NCBI GenBank assembly: GCA_031551765.1
Contig: JAVBNC010000164.1
Coordinates: 1-33,105, forward strand
Direction of reading: 5' to 3'
DNA from: JAVBNC01 sp031551765
GTDB lineage: Bacteria > Desulfobacterota > Desulfovibrionia > Desulfovibrionales > Desulfovibrionaceae
Length of the DNA stretch: 33,105 nucleotides
In this document: one piece after another, positions 6,704 to 16,391 of the stretch
How positions within the stretch are numbered: the first letter of the stretch is position 1
How the letters are laid out: every line of letters begins with the position of its first letter
Notes under the pieces: generated by a model
What the model was told of the DNA's origin: nothing
Seen by the model: only the letters and a program-made list of their open reading frames with translations
Databases searched by the model: none
Position numbers and translations under genes: made by a program

Positions 6704-9700
6704 ATGCGATCCGCGCTGTCCTCCTCCGGCCGTCCGGCTTTTATTCTTGTTCTGCTGTTCTTCTGCCTGCTGCTCACGCCTCCGGCCGCGCAGGGCATGG
6801 GTTCCAAGCCCCTGCAGCCCGCCGCCAACGCCAGCGCGCCCGCCGGGGCGAAAGCCCCGGACGCGGCCCAGGCCCCGGCTAACGCGCCGGGCGGTATCCG
6901 AGCCGAACTGCGCTCATACCTGGGCGACCAGCGGGGGAATTTCACCTTTGACTTCAGCCGCCCCATGGTGGACCCGCAAAAAATGACTCCGGACATGCTG
7001 CTGGCTCCGGAGCAACTGCCCGTGGTCTTCACGCCGCCCATTCCCGGCGAGGGCAAATGGATCAGCGCCTCGGAACTGCACTACTCCAGCTACGACCCCA
7101 TTCCCAAGGCCACGGCATATACGATTACTTCCAGGCCTGGCGCCGCCTCGCTGGACGGGACGGCGTACAATGCAAAGTACGCCGTGACGCCCAGGCCTTT
7201 TCGCTGGAACTATATTGACCAACGCCGCTATGCCAAAGACGGCACCATTACCCTGTACCTGGATTTCTCCTGCCAGGTGGACATCGCGAAACTTAAGCAA
7301 GCCTTGCAAATCCGGACCAGGGACGGTTCCCTGGTGCCCTTTGAAGCCAGGGCGGACGGCGACGAGGGCAGAACCAAAAGCTCCTCCATACTGGTCATGC
7401 TGAAACCGGCCGTCCTCGACCCCCTGATCCTCATCCTGCCGCAGGGCTTTGCCAGCGAAGAAGGTCCCCAGGGTCTTGCCAGGGAAGAGCGGCGTAACCT
7501 CACTCCCACTTCCATGCTCGCCATCCGCTCGGTGCGCGCCAGCCAAAGCGATTCCCCTCCCTGGAGCCGCTACATCAGCGTGGGAACCACCAATGATGTG
7601 GACATGGACACGCTGCGTCAGTACCTGGACATCACCCCGGAAACGGACGTCAAAATCCGCGCCCGCTCCGGTGGCTTCGACATTACCGGCGACTTCATCA
7701 CCCGGCCGCGCGTGACCCTGACCTTCAAAAAGGGCATGCCCGGCCTGCTGGGCTACCTGACCCAGGATTTCAAATCCGTCGTGGTCTTCAAGGACTTCTC
7801 CCCCCGCCTGGCCCTGGACGCGCAGGGCAGCATTCTCTCGCCCAAGCGGGCCATGCTGGTGCCGCTGTCCACCATCAACGTGGAGCGGGTGCAGGCCACG
7901 CTGTGGCAATTGCCGGAAAGCAACATCCCGCTGATGGCCATGGGCTTTTTCGACGGGTACAAGAAACACCTCTCGCGCAAGCTGGCCGTGCGCACGGGCG
8001 TTTTGAACGCCGTGCGCAACAACCCTGCGGAAAGCAGCCTGGACCTGGCCCAGATAGCGGGCCGGGCCAAGGGCGTGTTCCTGCTCACCGTGTCCGACGC
8101 CAGCGATCCCAAAAAGGTGCGCAGCGACGAGCCCAGGGACCCGGACGATTACTATTATGACGAAGACGCGCCCCAGCAGACGGAAAAGCTGGTGGTCATC
8201 TCCGATATCGGCATCACGGCGCGGGTGCAGCCGGACGCCGTCACGGTGTGGGCCAATTCCATAGCCACCACGGAAGCCCTGAAAAACGCCCGGGTGCGGG
8301 TGTTCACCGCCAACAACGTGCTGCTGGCGGAAGGCAGAACCGACGCCGACGGCTTATGGCGTCACACCCGCAAAGAAGCCTGGGAAAGCCGCGAACGGCC
8401 CGCCCTGGTGCTGGTTTCCCTGCCCGCGCCCGCTTCCAACCCGTCGAAAGCCGGTCAAACACCGGCAAAAGAACAGCCGCAAACCAGCGACAACCAGGCG
8501 GACATGGCCTTTTTGAAGCTGGACAACAACCTCAACGCGGACAGCGCCTTTGATACCGGCGGCAGGCCTTACCTGCGCCAGGGGTACGAGGCTTTCTGCT
8601 TTACCCCGCGCGGGGTGTTCCGGCCCGGCGAGACCGTGGACTTCAAGGTCCTGATGCGCGACGCGCTGCTCAAAGCGCCGGAACCCTTCCCCGTGGCCTG
8701 GACAGTCACTTCGTCCACGGGCCGCACTGTGGGCAAGGGCACGGCGCTTCTTTCCAAGGAAGGCGGCGCGGCCTTTTCCCTGCCCCTGGTGCCTTCCGCG
8801 CCCACGGGCAAGTATTCCATGTCCGTGACCCTGCCCGGCCAGCCCCGGACCCTGGGCTTCTGCTCCTTCTCTGTGGAGGACTTCGCCCCGCCGCGCATAG
8901 AGGTGAAGCTGGCGGCGGACAAGCCCTTTGTGGTGGCACAGGATAACGCTACGGTGAGCATTGATTCCAGCTACCTTTTCGGCGCGCCCGTGGCCGATGC
9001 GCCCTGGGAGGCTTCCGCCCGGCTCACGCCCTATCGTTTCGCGCCGGAAGGCTGGCGGGCCTTCACTTTCCCCTCCAACGCCGCGCCCTCCGACAGCGCG
9101 AATCTGGAGGAAAGCGGCAAGCTGGACGTCAAGGGCGCGGCTTCCTTCAGCTTTTCCCCGGACGCCGAATGGAAATCCAATGCCGCCAACCTGACCTTTT
9201 CCGTGCGCGTGCGCGAAGACGGCGGCCGCTGGGTGGGGCGCGTCCTGTCCCTGCCCTACTTCCGCGCGCCCGTGTTGCTGGGCTACGAAGCGCCCAAGCA
9301 GGAAGCGCAAGCGGGCGCGCCCTACAGCCTGCGCGTGGCCGCCGTCACCCCGGAAGGCAAGGCGGCGGGCGCCAAAAGCGTCAAGGCCACGGCCCGGCTG
9401 CGCCAGACCTACTACGTGCGCTCCGACAAGGGCTACACCCAGAGCGTGAAATACGAGAAAATCGCGGAAATGGACGTGCCGCTCAAGGACGGCGTGGGCA
9501 CCTTCACCTTCACTCCCAAGCTGCGCGGCGAGTACAGCGTCACCCTGGCCGAAGCGGGCAGCAAGGCTGAAGCCGAAGCGCCGGTCAGCGTCTGGTCCGG
9601 GGTGGCGGGCACGGAAGACGGCGGCTCCCCGCTGGTGGACCGGGTCATGCTCTCCTGGGACAAGCCCCGCTACGCCACGGGCGAGACGGCCGTCCTTAAA

Positions 9701-12424
9701 GTGCGCGCGCCGTTCACCGGCAGGCTGCTGCTGGTGCTGGAAGGCGAAAAGGAACTCTACCGCCAGGTGCTGCCGCTCAAAACGGCGGAAACCACGGTAC
9801 GCGTGCCCGTGCTTCAGGGCATGTCTCCCAGCGCCTACGCCTCGGCCTGGGTCATCCGGCCGGTCAAGGCCGGGGAAGTCTGGGGCGCGCACCGGGCTTT
9901 CGGGGTCATTCCCCTGGCCGTGGACCACAGCGCGTCCAAGCTGGCCGTGGGCATAGAAACCCCGCAAAAGGCCCTGCCCAAGACGGAGCTGCCGCTCAGC
10001 GTGACCCTGAAAAACGCGGACGGCAAGCCCGTCAAGGGCGAAGTGGCCCTGATGCTGGTGGACGAGGGCCTGCTCTCGCTCACCAATTTCGCGACCCCCA
10101 ACCCCTTCGCCTTTTTCACGGCCAAGCGCGCCCTGGAAAGCAGCGCGTTCGACATGTACGACAACCTCATGCCCCTGTCCTCCAGAAAGCCCATCACCCT
10201 GCAGGCGGGCGGCGGTGAAGGCGCGGACGGCTCCCTCCTCTCGCCCATGAACCGCAGAATGGAGCTGCTCTCCATCTTCCTGGGCAGCCTGACCACGGAC
10301 GCGGACGGCAAGGCTACCGCCACGCTGAAACTGCCCGAGTACAGCGGCAAAGGCCGGATCATGGCCGTGGCCGTGGCGTCTTCGGGAGTCGGCAGCGCGG
10401 ACGCCCAACTGCCCATAGCCCGGGATGTCACCGTGGAAGCCACGGTGCCGCGCATGGTGGCCCCCGGCGATACCTTCACGGCCCCCGTCCTGGTTTTCGG
10501 TTCCGGCAACGCGGCCCGCAAGGCCGTGATCCGGGTGAGCACGCAAGGCCCGCTCAGCATCGCCGGTCTCAAGGAATTCCCGGTGAGCCTGGACGCCAAA
10601 ACGCCCAAGGCCGCCCTGAACCTGGCCGTGAAAGCGGAAAACGCCGCGGACATGGGCGTCATCCGCATCCAGACCACCATAGAAGGCAGCAAAGACGCGC
10701 CCTTTGAGCAACGCCTGGAAGTGCCGGTGCGGCCGCCCTTCCCCCGCCTGACCCGCGCGGGCAGCGGCGTGGTCCGGGCCGGGGAGAGCCGGGATATCAA
10801 GCTGGACGGCGGCTTCTTCAAGGGCACGCAAAAAGTGTCGCTGTCCTTTTCCGACACGCCCGGCGTGAGCCTGCTCCAGTCCCTGGACTATCTCATGTAC
10901 TACCCCTACGGCTGCCTGGAGCAGACCACGTCCATGGCCTGGCCGTACCTGGCCGTGCCCGCGCTGCTCAAGTCCCTGGACCCGGAAAAGGCCGGGGATT
11001 CGGAGTTCAGGCAGGGCCTGGACTATGCGGTGCGCCGCATCCTGTCCATGCAGCGCGCGGACGGCGCGTTCAACTTCTGGCCCGGCTCCACGTTCAAAGA
11101 GCCCTACGCCTGGGGCAGCGTGTACGCCACCCACCTGCTGACGGAAGCCAAGCGCACGGGTGTGGTGCCGGAAGACGCGCTCAAAGCCGCGCTGGCCTGG
11201 CTGCGTTCCTACCTGGCCAGCCCCCTGCCGGAAAAGGGCGAATACGCCATCCGCGACGCCCTTAGCGCCAAGGCGTACTGCGCTTACGTGCTGACCCTGA
11301 ACAACGACGCGCCCCTGGGCTGGATGCAGTTCCTGAAAGACCAGGGCTCGCTGCTCAGTTCCTCCGCGCGCATCTTCCTGGCCGGGTCCTACGCCCTGGC
11401 CACGGGCAAGACCGCGCCCCTGCGCGAGCTGGGCACCCAGCCCCTGCGGGCCGATGGCGCCATGTGCTGGAGCCTGGAAACCGCTCCCCGCAACGAGGCC
11501 CTGCGCCTGCTTATGTGGGCAAGCGTGGACCCCTTTGCGGTGGAAACAGCCGCTCTGGCCCAGCGGGTAATGGAAGACGGCGGCAAAAAGCGCTGGCACA
11601 GCACCCAGGAAAACGGCATGGCCGTCCTGGCCCTGGGCCGTTACGCGGAAAAGACCGCCACTCAAGGGAAACACTACGAAGCCGTGCTGCGCGCCGTCAT
11701 GGAAGCGGGCAAGGCCCCGGTGGAAATAACCCGCTTCAAGCACGGCAAAACCCCGTCCCTGACCCGCAAAGACCTGCCCCCGGCTCCCCCGGAAGACCCC
11801 GCCCCGCTCAGCCTTTCCGTCAGCGGGGAAGGCGCGGCCTACTACGCCTGGACTACCTCCGGCGTGCCCCTGGCCGCCCCGGCCCCCACGGCGGAAGGCC
11901 TGTTCGCGGCCCGGCGCTGGGTGCTGCCCGACGGCAAGGTCATCGACTTCATGGACCTGGACAAGGACGGCAAGCCCAAAAGCGCCGCCCGCGACCTGAA
12001 AATCCCCCAGGGGACCAAGGTCACGGTGGCCCTGTACCTCAAGCCCCAGGCCGCGTTCAACAGTCTGGTGCTGACGGACATCGTGCCCGGTGGCTTTGAA
12101 ATCGACAACCCCAGCCTGGTGCCGGGCAGCGACGAGCTGACCCCCGCCCTGCCCCCGGACCCGGCCACCAAAAAGCCGACGCCGGAGCCCAAGCCCTTTG
12201 AGCGGCCCGTGTCGCTCAACAGCCACGCCGAATCCAGGGCGGAACTGCGCGACGACCGGCTGCTGCTGTTCGTCAACGAAGTGCCCGCGCGGCCGGGCGT
12301 GTTCATCTACACCCTGCGGGCCGTGAGCAAGGGCACCTTTGTCCTGCCCCCGCTGGCGGCGGAAGCCATGTACGACCCGAGCATCCGGGCCATAGGGGTG
12401 CCGGGCACGGTGACCGTGGAGTAA
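6704..12424 (+). CDS. yfhM: Bacterial alpha-2-macroglobulin (protease-trapping), thioester type
   Basis: This 1906-aa protein has a signal peptide (about 1-31, h-region FILVLLFFCLLL) and no lipobox, so it is probably periplasmic rather than lipid-anchored. Recognisable parts in order are N-terminal Ig-like (MG) domains, a carboxypeptidase-regulatory-like stretch (VTVWANSIATTEALKNARVRVF), the MG segment PRGVFRPGETVDFKVLMRDA, the domain with VALMLVDEGLLSLTNFATPNPFAFF, and the thioester domain with YYPYGCLEQTTSMAWPYL, where C1404 and Q1407 form the thioester. A terpenoid-cyclase-like alpha/alpha barrel follows (RADGAFNFWPGSTFKEPYAWGSVYATHLL), then a C-terminal receptor-binding-like domain. Family members are thought to trap foreign proteases that cleave the bait region. 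It is followed by pbpC, its usual partner, after a 155-nt gap containing a hairpin repeat. Confidence 0.95.
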   Translation: MRSALSSSGRPAFILVLLFFCLLLTPPAAQGMGSKPLQPAANASAPAGAKAPDAAQAPANAPGGIRAELRSYLGDQRGNFTFDFSRPMVDPQKMTPDMLLAPEQLPVVFTPPIPGEGKWISASELHYSSYDPIPKATAYTITSRPGAASLDGTAYNAKYAVTPRPFRWNYIDQRRYAKDGTITLYLDFSCQVDIAKLKQALQIRTRDGSLVPFEARADGDEGRTKSSSILVMLKPAVLDPLILILPQGFASEEGPQGLAREERRNLTPTSMLAIRSVRASQSDSPPWSRYISVGTTNDVDMDTLRQYLDITPETDVKIRARSGGFDITGDFITRPRVTLTFKKGMPGLLGYLTQDFKSVVVFKDFSPRLALDAQGSILSPKRAMLVPLSTINVERVQATLWQLPESNIPLMAMGFFDGYKKHLSRKLAVRTGVLNAVRNNPAESSLDLAQIAGRAKGVFLLTVSDASDPKKVRSDEPRDPDDYYYDEDAPQQTEKLVVISDIGITARVQPDAVTVWANSIATTEALKNARVRVFTANNVLLAEGRTDADGLWRHTRKEAWESRERPALVLVSLPAPASNPSKAGQTPAKEQPQTSDNQADMAFLKLDNNLNADSAFDTGGRPYLRQGYEAFCFTPRGVFRPGETVDFKVLMRDALLKAPEPFPVAWTVTSSTGRTVGKGTALLSKEGGAAFSLPLVPSAPTGKYSMSVTLPGQPRTLGFCSFSVEDFAPPRIEVKLAADKPFVVAQDNATVSIDSSYLFGAPVADAPWEASARLTPYRFAPEGWRAFTFPSNAAPSDSANLEESGKLDVKGAASFSFSPDAEWKSNAANLTFSVRVREDGGRWVGRVLSLPYFRAPVLLGYEAPKQEAQAGAPYSLRVAAVTPEGKAAGAKSVKATARLRQTYYVRSDKGYTQSVKYEKIAEMDVPLKDGVGTFTFTPKLRGEYSVTLAEAGSKAEAEAPVSVWSGVAGTEDGGSPLVDRVMLSWDKPRYATGETAVLKVRAPFTGRLLLVLEGEKELYRQVLPLKTAETTVRVPVLQGMSPSAYASAWVIRPVKAGEVWGAHRAFGVIPLAVDHSASKLAVGIETPQKALPKTELPLSVTLKNADGKPVKGEVALMLVDEGLLSLTNFATPNPFAFFTAKRALESSAFDMYDNLMPLSSRKPITLQAGGGEGADGSLLSPMNRRMELLSIFLGSLTTDADGKATATLKLPEYSGKGRIMAVAVASSGVGSADAQLPIARDVTVEATVPRMVAPGDTFTAPVLVFGSGNAARKAVIRVSTQGPLSIAGLKEFPVSLDAKTPKAALNLAVKAENAADMGVIRIQTTIEGSKDAPFEQRLEVPVRPPFPRLTRAGSGVVRAGESRDIKLDGGFFKGTQKVSLSFSDTPGVSLLQSLDYLMYYPYGCLEQTTSMAWPYLAVPALLKSLDPEKAGDSEFRQGLDYAVRRILSMQRADGAFNFWPGSTFKEPYAWGSVYATHLLTEAKRTGVVPEDALKAALAWLRSYLASPLPEKGEYAIRDALSAKAYCAYVLTLNNDAPLGWMQFLKDQGSLLSSSARIFLAGSYALATGKTAPLRELGTQPLRADGAMCWSLETAPRNEALRLLMWASVDPFAVETAALAQRVMEDGGKKRWHSTQENGMAVLALGRYAEKTATQGKHYEAVLRAVMEAGKAPVEITRFKHGKTPSLTRKDLPPAPPEDPAPLSLSVSGEGAAYYAWTTSGVPLAAPAPTAEGLFAARRWVLPDGKVIDFMDLDKDGKPKSAARDLKIPQGTKVTVALYLKPQAAFNSLVLTDIVPGGFEIDNPSLVPGSDELTPALPPDPATKKPTPEPKPFERPVSLNSHAESRAELRDDRLLLFVNEVPARPGVFIYTLRAVSKGTFVLPPLAAEAMYDPSIRAIGVPGTVTVE

Positions 12425-12560
12425 GAGAAAGGCTGTTTCGTCAAAGCCATCCTGGATGAGAGCAGGGCTCTGCCCTGCACCCGCCAGGGGGATGATCCCC
12501 CTGGACCCCGCAACAGTGGGGGGGGCGTCCCGCTCTCGCCAGGATTGCTTTGGCGACAAC
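12425..12560. repeat. Interspersed hairpin repeat, copy C
   Basis: This copy holds module 1 (GCAGGGC-tct-GCCCTGC, 12462-12478), module 2 (CCAGGGGGA-tga-TCCCCCTGG, 12484-12504) and a shorter form of module 3 (TCGCCA at 12536-12541, TGGCGA at 12551-12556). The order matches copy A at 192-350, and the module 1-2 spacer is the same length. It fills the macroglobulin-pbpC gap, so both genes may still be cotranscribed through it, or it may act as a processing or stabilising element. Confidence 0.7.
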
Positions 12561-12579
12561 GCCGTTCCGGCATCCGATT

Positions 12580-14883
12580 ATGAATACCGCTTTATCCTTT
12601 CTTACCGCGCGGCTGCCCCGTTCCCGGACGGGGCGCGCGCTGTTGGGGCTGGCCGCCGCCGGTCTCGCCCTTTTGGCCGGGCTGTGGCTGGCCGTCCCCT
12701 CCCCTCTGGCGGACGCCGTGGCCTGGCCCGTGTCCCCGTCGCTTATGGACGCCAACGGGCGGCTGTTCCACGTGCGCCTTTCCTCCCGAGAGGAATACTG
12801 CCTGCCCGTGCCCCTGGCCCGCATGGGCAAATGGCTGCCCCTGGTGGCCGTGGAAGTGGAGGATAGGCGCTTTTACTCCCACCCCGGCCTGGACCCGCTG
12901 GCCCTGGCCCGCGCGGCTTGGCAGAATCTGCGGCACGGCGCCGTCATCTCCGGCGCGTCCACCATCACCAGCCAGACCGTGCGCCTGACCTACCCCAGGT
13001 CCAGGACCGTGGGCAGCAAGGTGCTGGAGTTCGTGCAGGCGCTCAAGCTGGAACGCGCTCTGGACAAGGAACGCATTCTGGAGCTGTACCTCAACCGCGC
13101 GCCCTTCGGCGGTCCGGTGCGCGGGGCGGAAGCGGCGGCCAGAAGCTACTTCGGCAAGCGCGCGGAAGAGCTTTCGCTGGCGGAAGCCGCGCTGCTCATC
13201 GGCATGCTGCGCGGCCCTTCCGTGTACCGGCCGGACCGCTACCCGGAACGGACTCTGGAACGGCGCAACGCCATTCTGCACCGCTTGAAGGAGCGTTCCG
13301 CCATTCCCGCCGCCACCCTGGAACTGGCACTGCTGGAACCGCTGCCGCCGGGCCGGAACGCCATTCCCGGCGAAGCCCGGCATTTCGCGGATTTCGTCTT
13401 CCGTTCCCTGCCCGCCGGGTACTGGGAACAGGGCAAGGCCCCGCTGCGCACCACCCTGGATCCCTACATGCAGCGCCTGCTGGAACTGGGCCTGTCCGAA
13501 GCCTTGGCTCCCTTTCCGGAACAGATCACGGCCGCGGGCGGCATTGTGGACAACGAAAGCGGCGCGCTGGTCGCCTACGTGGGCAACCGCCGCTTTGACC
13601 TGGCGGCGCGTCGCCACTGGGTGGACTGCGGCGCGTCCCCGCGCTCGCCGGGTTCCGCGCTCAAGCCTTTCGTCTATGTGCAGGCCATGGAGCAGGGAAG
13701 GCTCATCCCGGCCTCGCTCCTGGCGGACACGCCGCTGTCTTTCGGCGGCAACGCGCCCCGCAACTACGACCGCTTGTATCGCGGCCCGGTCACGGCGGGC
13801 GCGGCGCTGGCGGATTCGCTCAACGCCCCGGCGGTGCGCGTGCTGCGCCTGGCGGGCGGGGAGGCCACCCTCCAGTTCATGCGCCGCTGCGGCCTGTCCG
13901 GCCTGACCAAAACAGCGGCGCACTATGGTGATTCCCTGGCCCTGGGCGGCTGCGAGATCACCCTGTTCCAGGTGCTGGGCGCGTTCAGCACGCTGGCCAA
14001 CCTGGGCATGCAGCGGCCCCTGACCGCTCTGGCGGACAAGACCCTGCCCGGCGCGCGGTTGGGAGAGCAGCGGGTGTTTTCCGCAGCCGCCGGCTACCTG
14101 GCGGCCGACAGCCTGCGCGACCTGAACCGCCTGCCCCCGCTGCTGCGCCAGGCGCTGATGGAACAGGGGCGGCCCATCGCCTTTAAAACCGGCACCTCCT
14201 ACGGCCTGCGGGATGCCTGGACCGCCGCCTACACCCCGCGCCACACCGTGGCCGTGTGGCTGGGCGACCCGGAAGGCCTGCCCCACCCCGGCCTTACCGG
14301 CCTGGGCGCGGCCGCCCCGGCTGCCGTGCACATTCTGCGGGATATCCCCCACCGGCCCGGCGGGGAAACCTGGTACCGCCCCCCCCCGGAACTGGAGCGT
14401 TTCACGGCCTGCGCCCTGTCCGGCGCGCCCGCTACCCCGCTCTGCCCCAGCCGTTTGCAGCAGTGGCGTATCCAGGACGTGACCGACGCCCGCCCCTGCG
14501 CGCTGCACGCTCTGCGGGACGGCAGCGTCCATACCCTGCTCCCTCCGGACCTGGAAAACTTCGTCCAGCGGGGACACAGTTCTTTTGCGCCGCGCGAGCG
14601 TGTGGATATTACCGTGCCGCTACCCAACGCGCGCTACTTTCTGACCCCGGAAGCGCCGGAACAAAAGCTGGCCCTCACGGCGGAAGGCAGCCGGGGCCTG
14701 GTCTACTGGTTCCTGAACCAGGAATTTTTCGGGGTCCAGCCCAAAGGTGAATCCCTGTTGCTGCCTCTGAGGCCCGGCAAATTCACTCTTTCCCTGGTGG
14801 ATGAGGAAGGCCGCACCGCCGCCACCAGCTTCAGCGTCGTGGACATTATGGAAAAACGGCCGCAACTTGTGCCCATGGAATAG
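12580..14883 (+). CDS. pbpC: Penicillin-binding protein 1C, glycosyltransferase/transpeptidase
   Basis: This 767-aa class A PBP polymerises and crosslinks peptidoglycan. It has a single N-terminal membrane anchor (about 20-39), then a GT51 glycosyltransferase domain with VEVEDRRFYSHPG (E94 is the expected catalytic acid) and GASTITSQ. The transpeptidase domain has SALK (S359-K362, nucleophile S359), SLN (413-415) and KTGTS (536-540). The C-terminal 130 or so residues form the BiPBP_C domain typical of PbpC. All catalytic motifs are intact. I prefer ATG 12580, which gives a normal anchor; a TTG at 12550 in the same frame would lie inside the repeat hairpin, and neither has a strong ribosome site. 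PbpC and alpha-2-macroglobulin genes are commonly paired, perhaps to repair walls breached by proteases and lytic agents. Confidence 0.94.
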   Translation: MNTALSFLTARLPRSRTGRALLGLAAAGLALLAGLWLAVPSPLADAVAWPVSPSLMDANGRLFHVRLSSREEYCLPVPLARMGKWLPLVAVEVEDRRFYSHPGLDPLALARAAWQNLRHGAVISGASTITSQTVRLTYPRSRTVGSKVLEFVQALKLERALDKERILELYLNRAPFGGPVRGAEAAARSYFGKRAEELSLAEAALLIGMLRGPSVYRPDRYPERTLERRNAILHRLKERSAIPAATLELALLEPLPPGRNAIPGEARHFADFVFRSLPAGYWEQGKAPLRTTLDPYMQRLLELGLSEALAPFPEQITAAGGIVDNESGALVAYVGNRRFDLAARRHWVDCGASPRSPGSALKPFVYVQAMEQGRLIPASLLADTPLSFGGNAPRNYDRLYRGPVTAGAALADSLNAPAVRVLRLAGGEATLQFMRRCGLSGLTKTAAHYGDSLALGGCEITLFQVLGAFSTLANLGMQRPLTALADKTLPGARLGEQRVFSAAAGYLAADSLRDLNRLPPLLRQALMEQGRPIAFKTGTSYGLRDAWTAAYTPRHTVAVWLGDPEGLPHPGLTGLGAAAPAAVHILRDIPHRPGGETWYRPPPELERFTACALSGAPATPLCPSRLQQWRIQDVTDARPCALHALRDGSVHTLLPPDLENFVQRGHSSFAPRERVDITVPLPNARYFLTPEAPEQKLALTAEGSRGLVYWFLNQEFFGVQPKGESLLLPLRPGKFTLSLVDEEGRTAATSFSVVDIMEKRPQLVPME

Positions 14884-14963
14884 AGCGCACCCCTTCTTGC
14901 TATCCATTGGTCGACAGTGGTAAGTCCACATGGCTACCATTTCCATCCGGGAGGAGGATCCCC

Positions 14964-16121
14964 ATGAAAACGACCATTCTCGGCAAAACGGGCGAAAAAG
15001 TCTCCATTCTGGGCTTCGGCTGCATGCGCCTGCCGCTCAACAGCGCGGACAAGGCGGACATTGACTACCCCAAAGCCACGGCCATGCTGCATAAAGCCAT
15101 CGACAACGGCGTGAACTACGTGGACACGGCCTACAACTACCACAGCTCCGTGCCCAGAACGCCCGGCGAGAGCGAGGTTTTTGTGGGCAAGGCCCTGGCC
15201 GGGGGCTACCGGGAAAAGGTCAGGCTGGCCACCAAGCTGCCCACCTGGCTCCCGAAAACGAAACAGGACATGCACGAGATTCTGGATTCCCAGCTCAAGC
15301 GCCTGAACACCGGCCATCTGGACATGTACCTGGCCCACAACCTCAAAGGCGCCATCTGGCCCAAAATGCAGGCCATGGGCATGCTGGAGTTTTTCGATGA
15401 GGCCAAGAAGGACGGCCGCATCAAGCATGCCGGGTTCTCGTTCCACGACCGCTACGCCGCCTTCGAGGATATCGTGAAAGGCCACGACTGGGATTTCGCG
15501 CAGATCCAGTACAACTACATGGACGTGAACTACCAGGCCGGCCGCAAGGGCGCGGAACTCTGCAAAGAGCGCGGCATGGGCCTGATCGTCATGGAACCCC
15601 TGCGCGGCGGCTTTCTCATCAACCACCTGCCGGAAGAGGCCAAAGCCATCTTCAGCAAAGCCCGGCCAGACTGGACCCTGGCGGACTGGGGCCTGCGCTG
15701 GCTGTGGAACCGGCCGGAAGTGGACATCGTGCTCAGCGGCATGACCGCCATGCCTCAGTTGGAAGAGAACATGGCCATGGCCGCCGCGCCCGGGGGCTTC
15801 GGCGAAAAGGAAACAACCGCCACGGACAGCGTGCGCGCCCTGCTCAAAAAACGCCTGCCTGTGGACTGCACCGCCTGCGGCTACTGCCTTCCCTGTCCAA
15901 GCAACGTGAACATACCCGGCGTGTTCAGCTTTTATAACGACTTCCACCTCATGGATGCGGAAGAGGCCAAGGACCGCGCCCGGTTCATGTACAAATTCCA
16001 GATCATGGAGGCCGAGCGGGCGGGCAAATGCACCCACTGCAAGGCCTGTGAAGAAAAGTGCCCGCAGCAGATCGCCGTCAGCGACAATATGGAGAAGGCG
16101 GCCGCGCTGTTCGGCAGCTGA
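14964..16121 (+). CDS. Aldo/keto reductase with C-terminal 2[4Fe-4S] ferredoxin domain
   Basis: Residues 1 to about 285 of this 385-aa protein form an aldo/keto reductase barrel. The expected catalytic tetrad is present: D54 and Y59 in VDTAYNYH, K91 in LATKLP, and H125 in YLAHN. The C-terminus adds two cluster motifs, CTACGYCLPCP (C302, C305, C308, C311) and CTHCKACEEKCP (C356, C359, C362, C366). This fused type is common in anaerobes; the substrate is not known. The clusters suggest ferredoxin-linked electron transfer rather than, or in addition to, NADPH. GGGAGGAGG precedes ATG 14964. It stands alone between pbpC and a strong terminator at 16149-16182. Confidence 0.92.
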   Translation: MKTTILGKTGEKVSILGFGCMRLPLNSADKADIDYPKATAMLHKAIDNGVNYVDTAYNYHSSVPRTPGESEVFVGKALAGGYREKVRLATKLPTWLPKTKQDMHEILDSQLKRLNTGHLDMYLAHNLKGAIWPKMQAMGMLEFFDEAKKDGRIKHAGFSFHDRYAAFEDIVKGHDWDFAQIQYNYMDVNYQAGRKGAELCKERGMGLIVMEPLRGGFLINHLPEEAKAIFSKARPDWTLADWGLRWLWNRPEVDIVLSGMTAMPQLEENMAMAAAPGGFGEKETTATDSVRALLKKRLPVDCTACGYCLPCPSNVNIPGVFSFYNDFHLMDAEEAKDRARFMYKFQIMEAERAGKCTHCKACEEKCPQQIAVSDNMEKAAALFGS

Positions 16122-16148
16122 CGCGGGACGCGGCGTTTTTGCAGCTTC

Positions 16149-16182
16149 GCGCGGCGGGTTTTGACCCGCCGCGCTTTTTTTT
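16149..16182 (+). terminator. Rho-independent terminator after the aldo/keto reductase gene
   Basis: GCGCGGCGGGT (16149-16159) pairs perfectly with ACCCGCCGCGC (16164-16174) around a TTTG loop and is followed by eight T residues (16175-16182). Confidence 0.93.
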
Positions 16183-16282
16183 GTCATTCCTACCAGGAGG
16201 ATAAAGGTGGCCTTTTTTTTCCTTCTCCGCTATCATATCTGTTCGCGGGCCGGTTTCATAAAAAGCCGGTCACAGCACTGCT

Positions 16283-16317
16283 CCGGTCCGGGGCGCGCGC
16301 CCGCGAGCCGGTTTTTT
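16283..16317 (+). terminator. Possible attenuator hairpin in the frd leader
   Basis: CCGG...CCGG outer arms flank the perfect 12-nt palindrome GGGCGCGCGCCC, with one mismatch and one bulge, followed by TTTTTT (16312-16317). The stem is strong but imperfect. Confidence 0.45.
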
Positions 16318-16391
16318 CCCATATTCCGGCATGGTTTCAAGCACCCTTTGCCTCAAGGAGTATCCGCCACCCACACCGCGAAAATGCTGTT

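Noticed and set aside
8354..12559. Very long minus-strand open frame (about 1400 codons) opposite the macroglobulin gene
   Set aside because: It is a by-product of GC-rich codon bias: the translation is low-complexity (Gly/Arg/His/Gln-rich) with no domain, and the plus strand carries a complete, motif-rich gene.
12550..12579. TTG start extending PbpC by 10 residues
   Set aside because: The added residues are not typical of the family, the codon lies inside the repeat hairpin, and the ATG at 12580 gives a normal membrane anchor; neither start has a good ribosome site, so some doubt remains.
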